Shown one piece after another: positions 58,050 to 64,000 of a DNA stretch of 64,000 bases. The stretch is from Neoconidiobolus thromboides FSU 785. Its lineage: Eukaryota > Entomophthoromycota > Entomophthoromycetes > Entomophthorales > Neoconidiobolaceae. The notes under the pieces were generated by a model. The model was given only the letters and a program-made list of their open reading frames with translations. It was not told the origin of the DNA and ran no database searches. Both the position numbers and the translations under genes were made by a program. The stretch lies in the NCBI GenBank assembly GCA_025603075.1, contig MU626376.1, positions 1 to 64,000 of the forward strand. Reading direction: 5' to 3'. The first letter of the stretch is position 1. Each line of letters opens with the position of its first letter.

Positions 58050-59534
58050 TTATTCTTTATTTCCATCCGTTGCTGCTGAAGCTTTGATATATGTTTTTAT
58101 ACGCAACATTGTAATAGCTTCATCGATTTCTTGTGAATGGCTAAAAATTTCTGTATTATAATAATTATTTTGGACATCTGATAGGTCAATCGGTTCAATA
58201 AAAATAGGATCGATAATAAAACTTGGAGGTTTATTTTTTCTTAATTTGTGTTTGTATACTATAAATACTATAACTGCTGTTATTAATATTACTAAGCCTA
58301 TTCCACTTAAAGTTCCTCTAATTAGCATGCTGGTATTATCATTATCACTTATGACGCCTATATAATCCTTTTTACTGGTTTCTTTTATCTCATTGACTTC
58401 GCTTTTCTTTGAAGGTATGCCCTGTACTTGTTCCCAACTAGTTAAATTGTAAATTTGAACTTTATTTGAACTTTCTAAAGAATAGTCATGAGGATGTGTA
58501 TTTATATTATTTTTACCAGCGTACGTGCTAATTTTATAATAACCAAGAGAGCTTATCAAATAGTTTTTATAAGTGGTAAAACACTCTTGACCATTAAATA
58601 GAACTGTTTTACTTACTTGTTTAAACTCCGATGATTGAAAATCAAACTTATGAATTTCAGCTGTGGAATTACCACCAGGATTCAAAATAAAATAAGCAGA
58701 ATCATTGGATTTTATTACTGATAATCTCAAATGTTTTAAAAAGTCCATTTTGTGTTTTTGTATCTTACGTGATGATAAATCTAATTCGTTTAATATCTTG
58801 ATGTCACTAAATGTATTTGTAGATTCTCTTGATCGTTCAAAAAAGTATAATTTATTATTATTAACAAACTGTTGATATATTGAATAGCCTTTATTTGATT
58901 CATGAATTGTTTTCATTTCTTTAGTTTTGATATCAAATGATATTAACTTTGTTGGTAGAGTTGGCAGATAAAATACATTAGTAATATAAAACTTATTTAA
59001 ATTGTGTTCATCTTGTAACACATTAAAGTGGGGATCATAGTCAATGGATTTTTTTTTAGAAATAGATATATTGTATTCATGGTAAAATTCATTAATATAA
59101 TATTCATCAAACCAATCTTTGTTTTCAATATTAAAGCTATTGTAAGATAATGCTGGTTCTGATCTGTATCCATCAAAGTGAACTAATATTTTATCTCCAA
59201 TATAAAACATCTTAGTTAATGGATACCGAAAGTCCGGTGAATTTGTCATATTATATGCCTCCCATTCTGCGATGTTAACAGCTAGCTTTACCCCTTCTTT
59301 TAAATTCAACTTAAACAACTGTTTGTTATATTCTAATACATCTATATTCGGGATATAAGTCATCCCACCTAAATAATACAATTCATCCTCTACCACAATA
59401 CATTTACCACCATCTACTCTTGGTGCTATTCCATTAGTTCTATAAAACAAAAGACTAACAAAAAACAAAAACAAAGACATGGTTAAAAAAACTATCTTAA
59501 TAACTGTTTTTGTTTTGGGAAATGTAAAATCCAA
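58050..59534 (-). CDS. Kelch-like type I membrane protein, intact family member (494 aa)
   Basis: The only unbroken member of a seven-copy family. Hydrophobic N-terminal signal (about 12-31, IKIVFLTMSLFLFFVSLLF); an extracytoplasmic region of about 370 residues built of repeating beta-strand units that begin GGKCIVVEDELYYLGGM, a kelch-like propeller opening, with further units at FYITNVFYLPTLPTKLISFD, NNKLYFFERS and AYFILNPGG. Then come a Ser/Lys-rich stalk, one membrane helix (about 404-428, IGLVILITAVIVFIVY) and a cytoplasmic tail of 65 residues with IDPIFIEPIDLSDVQNNYYN and TEIFSHSQEIDEA. Several N-x-S/T sites lie in the ectodomain. Looks like a receptor or adhesin; ligand and pathway unknown. 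No intron. The closest relatives in the window are all pseudogenes. Confidence 0.88.
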   Translation of the reverse strand: MDFTFPKTKTVIKIVFLTMSLFLFFVSLLFYRTNGIAPRVDGGKCIVVEDELYYLGGMTYIPNIDVLEYNKQLFKLNLKEGVKLAVNIAEWEAYNMTNSPDFRYPLTKMFYIGDKILVHFDGYRSEPALSYNSFNIENKDWFDEYYINEFYHEYNISISKKKSIDYDPHFNVLQDEHNLNKFYITNVFYLPTLPTKLISFDIKTKEMKTIHESNKGYSIYQQFVNNNKLYFFERSRESTNTFSDIKILNELDLSSRKIQKHKMDFLKHLRLSVIKSNDSAYFILNPGGNSTAEIHKFDFQSSEFKQVSKTVLFNGQECFTTYKNYLISSLGYYKISTYAGKNNINTHPHDYSLESSNKVQIYNLTSWEQVQGIPSKKSEVNEIKETSKKDYIGVISDNDNTSMLIRGTLSGIGLVILITAVIVFIVYKHKLRKNKPPSFIIDPIFIEPIDLSDVQNNYYNTEIFSHSQEIDEAITMLRIKTYIKASAATDGNKE

Positions 59535-60465
59535 TTAGAATCCGCAGAATATTTTTAGCAATTAAATATTTGAAATACTATTGCAACACATTTTATCATA
59601 TATTTTAGGCCAATTTAAAAATAGATTAAAAGTTATTTAGTGTAATTGCTATTTGGCAATCAATTATTATAGTTTGAATGATAAATTTACTTTCTTTTTA
59701 TCCTTACATTTCATAGATTCTTATCGTGTGTTTCTATCGATAGTATGGTAATAACATTGCTAATCTCTTGAATGATCAAAAATTCCAGTACTATTATAAT
59801 AATTATTGGTATCCAATAGATTAATTGATTCTATATAAGTAGATTTAATAATAAAACTTGGAGATCTTTTTTTCTTTAACTTATGTTTATAATTAACTGA
59901 TACAATAACTACTGTTACTATAGTAACACTACTATTCTAATTATACTATCTCCAATTAATGAGCCAATATTTTCATCAATTATGTCGTTTATAGAACAAT
60001 TCTTACTCATTAAAAATATATCATCTACTTGCTATCAATTAGTTAAATTGTACATTTAAACTCTATTTAAATTTTTAATAAGATCTTTATGTAATTAGAA
60101 CTATTTTTCATATTACTATACTCAAGTTGAGATCAGTTAAAAAAATTAAAAGAGTTTGTTAAATAATTCTTATAAGTAGCAAAGCATCACTTACTATTGA
60201 ACTAGATTGTTTTATTAGATGGCTTAAAGCCTAATAATCGAAATAAAAACTCATGGATTTTAGTTTGAATGCTATTATCATTATCAAAAGAAAAATACCC
60301 AAAATGATTGGACTTTATTATTGGTAGTTCTAAATACCTCATAAAGTTAATATTGCATTCTTCTAATTTATGTGATATTAAATCTAATCAACATGCTAAT
60401 TTAATATCACTAACTGGTTTTGAAATATCGCTTGAAATTTCAAAATAGTACGTTTTGTTATCAGT

Positions 60466-60955
60466 GTTGTTTTTGAGTTTCATCACTGGAATGGCTTAGT
60501 TTTTCTGAAGTCTTCCGTTCTAGATGCTGCCTCTTATCCTTTGGTAACATAAATTCAATTACCTTGTGGTAGTATTTAATAGTCAATAAGATAAGTTTAA
60601 AAATAACAAAAGTAAGAATACTAAATGAGTTTTATTTATAATTGTTTGATATTTATTTGGTTAACTGAGTCAGATTTATATACATTCGGAGTGCCATGTG
60701 GCACCTAATTATAGGCTATAAAGAGTACTAAGCCTAATGTTCACAGTTATTTTCTCCTGGATCACCTTGATGAGTCCCTTGATGGTTTCTTTTTGTTGTG
60801 CTCTAGTTGATTGAATTTTAACTTCATTGTAATGATTAATTAAATTCACTTGATTTGCTGCAGGTTCTCACTTAATTTTAAGTCAATCGTAAAGGTAAAT
60901 TTTATCATGTAGTAAAGACTGAAGATTTCTGGATTTCCATTTACCAGTCAGTAAT
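60466..60955. mobile_element. Foreign insert in kelch relic 5, possible retroelement piece
   Basis: Not alignable to the kelch family, whose homology resumes on either side (NNTDNKTYYFE before, HEPNENSSIY after). On the minus strand one frame reads NHYNEVKIQSTRAQQKETIK then GLIKVIQEKITVN (60840-60745), helical and Gln/Lys-rich, followed by GTGCCACATGGCAC (almost palindromic) and TATATAAAT. This could be a retrotransposon fragment with its LTR, but no PBS or clear LTR ends are seen. Confidence 0.4.
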
Positions 60956-61049
60956 CATTAAGAAATAGTTAATATATAGAGCTATTTTCATTTGGTTCAT
61001 AAAATGTTTTTAATTCTTCATTTTCAATATTAGATAATATTAATATTGT

Positions 61050-61083
61050 TAATAAAGTTAATAAAGTTAATAAAGTTAATAAA
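61050..61083. repeat. 9-bp tandem repeat (AATAAAGTT)n in kelch relic 5
   Basis: About four perfect units, absent from the corresponding place in the intact gene. Confidence 0.85.
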
Positions 61084-62110
61084 TAGATTACCGTAACAAT
61101 ATAAAATTGATTTAAATTGATTTTATCTTGTATAAAATTAGGGTATGTACCGTAATGAACCTGTTCTCTTTTAGAATTAGAGATTTCGTATTCATGATAG
61201 AGTTCATTGGCAAAATAGATATCGTACCATCCTTTCTTTTCAATGTCAAAACAGCTATAAACTAATATTGGCTCTGGGCTATATCAATAGAATAAATTGT
61301 TGGATCATTTCCAATTAAAAAAGATTGGTATATGGGTCACAAAAATCAAGAGGGTTTTTCATATTGTATTACTTCCATTCAAGAGTATCAACAATCAACT
61401 TTATTCCCTTTTTTAAATCTAACTTAAACAATCGCTTATTTTCTTTAGATAAGTTTACATTTGGCATGTAAGACATTGACCTAAAATAGTTTAATTCATC
61501 TTTCACTATGATATAACTATTATTATCTAGCCTTAGTACCATAATATCAAGCTTACAAAATATAATACTAATAAAAAATATGTATAAGGACGTGTTTATA
61601 AAAACAGTTCTCAAACATTAAAAAGTATTTATTTCAAAAACTAAAGCTCTGATTAGAGCCTACAGAGTGTTTATGAAATTTGTGGCATTTGGTTTTTTTA
61701 ATAATAAAGAATGTAATAAACAAAAGATTATAACTCATCAAGCTCTGATTTATAAAGTGTATTTCAAAATAAATCAATTATTGGCATCATATTTTGACAC
61801 TACTGAAATCATTAAGCTGACTTTTGTTTATCTTCAACCATGGGTTTTGAAAGTTTGATATGGGCTTCTATAGGTATTATGGGAACAAAACCACCAGTTT
61901 CTTGTAAATAGTTGAATATATTGGTATTATACTAATCAATATAAGGATCTAATGGGTCTATTAGTTTAATAAAAATAGGCTCAGTGATAAAACTAGAAAG
62001 CCTTTCTTTCTTTAAGTTGTATTTATAATCCATAAAAAGTATAACCTATGTTATTAAAATTGCGCCTCCAATTCCTCTTACAGTATCTTCAATTAATGAA
62101 TTATTATTAT

Positions 62111-62612
62111 TGTGAAATATCGCTTCGTCAGTCCCATGGTTAATTATTTTGATTTGTTATGAGAATTTCTAGTTCCACCCAAAAGAATATGGGGATGTAT
62201 TTTTGTATTTAAGAATTTTACTAACAATTTTTCCACATAAATAGCGCTTAAAAAATGGAAAAATAATGAAACTAAAAAAAACAGCCCCATATTATCTTCT
62301 CATTTTGATACTTATACTTTTCAGAGTATAAAAGAGTTTACAGAGTATAATAGTTCGAGGCTTTTTAACTGAATTAATCCCTGATATCTCGAACATTTAA
62401 TAAAGCCACTAAGTTTTCTTAATAGTATTTTACATAGATTTTACATTAGTATTCTCTATTCTATTTGTCTTATATAGCTTGTAACCTATTACGTGCTATT
62501 CCTCATAATGCAAGTCTATCTTAGTCACATAAACTAAGACCTTTGGACTTATAGTGTAGTCAACCCAGCAATAGCTGTTCTTGACTCCAAACCCTGAGTA
62601 CCAGATTTCACA
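62111..62612 (-). mobile_element. Terminal-inverted-repeat element D, copy 2 (with MITE nested inside)
   Basis: TGTGAAATATCG at the left and CCAGATTTCACA at the right form the same 8-bp terminal inverted repeat as copy 1 (46814-47276), in opposite orientation. Flanking bases are ATTATTAT on the left and ATTATTAC on the right: a near-perfect 8-bp direct repeat, as made by hAT-like and some other transposases. MITE copy 21 sits inside. About 75 bp present in copy 1 (around 47164-47240) are missing here. Confidence 0.85.
62190..62289 (+). repeat. MITE family A, copy 21 (inside element D)
   Basis: Full-length, TGGGGATGTATTTTTGTA to AAAAAAACAGCCCCA, with TA on both sides. Copy 1 of element D lacks it at the matching place (near 47133), an empty-site comparison. 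Confidence 0.92.
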
Positions 62613-63690
62613 ATTATTACTATTATTTATAATATTCATATGATCCTTATCATTAGTCTCTTTTAACTTCTTATCTTGATTTTTGTTTAATGAAGCTGTA
62701 CCATCTACCTGTTCCCAACTAGTCAAATTATAAATATAAACTCTATTTGGGCTTTTAAGAAGTAGCTTAGGAAGCGAGTTTTTCACTATATCACTATACC
62801 TAGGTCTAGTGATAATATAAAAACCAAGAAAATCTATCAAAAAGTTCTTATAAATAATAAAACATTTAAGTCCATGAAGCAAAAATGTATAATTTAATTG
62901 GCTAAAAGTTGATGTTTGAAATTGAAGCTTGTGAATGTCACTTTGAGAAGTGTTTCCAGTGTAAGAATAAAATAAACTGATCAATTGACTTTGTAAAACA
63001 AAAATCTCTCATAAAGCTAGTATTATAATTTTGTATTTTATGAGAAGTTGAGTCAAATTCGTAAAAAACCATTCATTACTGATTGGCTTTGAGGCTTTTC
63101 TCAATCTTTTGAGAAAATATAACTTATTATCACTAATAAATTGTCAATCTATAAAATTCCCTAAATATGGCTCATAAGTTGGTTCTATTTCTCTAATTCA
63201 GATACTGAATGACATTAAGTTAGGTGCCAAATTTGGAAATTTAGGTGTTAATACTATAAAATCCAAATTCTTTTCATCTTATAAAATGTTAAACAAAGTA
63301 ACCCGTGAAAACTCTTTTTTAGAAAAATGTGTATTACAAATATAATAAATTTTACTAATATCATATTCATCATATTACTCCTTCCTTTCAATATTAAAAT
63401 ATCTGCATGAAAATTCTTTTCTCAATTGTTTCAATCAAAATAGACTAATATTTTGTCTCCAATGTAAAATAAAATTTTAAAATCTAATGAATTTGCCATA
63501 TTGTATTCCTTCCATTCTACGGTATTGTCAATTGATTTTATCACTTTTTTAAATCTAGTTTAAACGGTTATTTATTTTATATTAATATATTTAAGTTTGG
63601 CATAGAAGTTGCTCCACTCAAATAATATAATTCATCTTCTACTATAGTATATTTATATTTTTAGCATTTTGAAAATCATCAAAATACTAA

Positions 63691-64000
63691 ACAAAGTTAA
63701 AGTAAAAAAACTAATTGGATTTAGTTATAAATATAAAAGCAAATTAGTAAAAAATCATACTCTGGTTCTGAACAGCTGTCGTGTTTTTCAATATTTCTAT
63801 ATCAAGTTTAATTTATTAATAAAAAGTATAACTAAGCTAATATATGTGTCGATATTATAATTCTAAAAATTGTTTGCAGCTAAAGCTTGTTTTTATGTTA
63901 CTTTTTATAAACTGCACAGAAACTTAAAGTTTGAATTAATTTCTAAGTAAATTCTGAAACCAATCCGAACAACCCCATATAATTTTAGGAGTAAAGAGCA
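63691..64000. other. Window end, no gene seen
   Basis: AT-rich. The short frame at 63669-63860 has no domain. Contains the second copy of the 36-bp dispersed repeat. Confidence 0.5.
63934..63969 (+). repeat. 36-bp dispersed repeat, copy 2
   Basis: AATTAATTTCTAAGTAAATT followed by CTGAAACCAATCCGAA; partner of 47628-47663. Confidence 0.6.

Larger units (their letters stand above)
59690..61614 (-). pseudogene. Kelch-like membrane protein relic 5, with foreign insert
   Basis: The N-terminus is still open for 81 codons (61614-61369): hydrophobic signal, VKDELNYFRSMSYMPNVN, RLFKLDLKKGIKLIVDTLEW. Later pieces: a strand near 61240-61130, a relic of HEPNENSSIY near 60990, DLISHKLEECNINFMRYLE near 60400-60340, CFATYKNYLTNSFNF near 60185-60140, a membrane segment near 59935-59870 and a tail near 59830-59750. 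About 490 bp (60466-60955) interrupt it with unrelated sequence. Confidence 0.78.
61830..63690 (-). pseudogene. Kelch-like membrane protein relic 6, with nested elements
   Basis: From the right: TIVEDELYYLSGATSMPNLN (about 63655-63595) lacks a usable start; decayed strands follow. An open piece (62984-62630) reads LQFQTSTFSQLNYTFLLHG, LKCFIIYKNFLIDFLGFY and VYIYNLTSWEQVDGT, all matching the intact gene. The homology is cut at 62612 by element D copy 2 and resumes at 62110 with NNNNSLIEDTVRGIGGAIL, the membrane helix, and a tail IKLIDPLDPYID, YNTNIFNYLQE (about 61975-61890). The last 38 codons of the open piece come from the element, not the gene. Confidence 0.82.

Noticed and set aside
62496-62984. 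162-codon frame as a gene
   Set aside because: It is a fragment of kelch relic 6 joined by chance to sequence from element D; no start region or membrane segment.

Overview
This is an AT-rich piece of nuclear chromosome from a filamentous fungus. The evidence is a class IV (CHS3-type) chitin synthase, two chitin deacetylase-like CE4 enzymes, an RGS/Rax1-like membrane protein, and genes split by many short introns (mostly 47-75 bases, GT-AG, several with TACTAAC-like branch sites). Intron density and very low G+C suggest an early-diverging (zygomycete-grade) fungus rather than a yeast. That is inference, and no genus can be named from the sequence.

Layout. 0-13 kb is gene-poor and littered with relics: a DDE-transposase-like fragment at the window edge, two decayed copies of a kelch-like membrane protein, and one small homeobox gene (3.6-4.0 kb). 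13.2-23.6 kb holds a LEA2-like membrane protein, the chitin synthase, an F-box protein and the RGS/Rax1-like protein. 26.7-37.9 kb is a compact housekeeping block: FIG4 (8 exons) divergent from coproporphyrinogen oxidase, URM1 (3 exons), a CHY-zinc-finger/RING ubiquitin ligase (5 exons), a HAL-like kinase, and a CFIm68-like RRM protein (8 exons). I assembled five spliced genes by hand (LEA2-like, FIG4, URM1, CHY-RING, RRM); in each every junction keeps frame, and URM1 and the RRM gene contain no long single open frame. 39.9-45.1 kb carries two tandem CE4 deacetylases. 45-54.8 kb is gene-poor apart from a second homeobox gene. 54.8-63.7 kb is an array of the kelch-like family: one intact gene and four relics.

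Mobile DNA. One MITE family of about 100 bp (ends TGGGGATGT / ACATCCCCA, TA flanks) has at least 21 copies, almost all outside the gene blocks. Three other inverted-terminal-repeat elements are visible. One is a roughly 463-bp element found twice (46.8 kb and 62.1 kb). Its second copy lies inside a kelch relic, is flanked by near-perfect 8-bp direct repeats and carries a nested MITE, which gives a datable insertion order.

How genes relate. The chitin synthase makes chitin at the plasma membrane and the secreted CE4 enzymes probably modify it in the wall. HEM13/FIG4 and URM1/CHY-RING are head-to-head pairs with short shared promoters. The most unusual content is the kelch-like receptor-type family, with a conserved cytoplasmic tail motif and birth-and-death turnover, and the two small homeodomain proteins sharing a private C-terminal motif.
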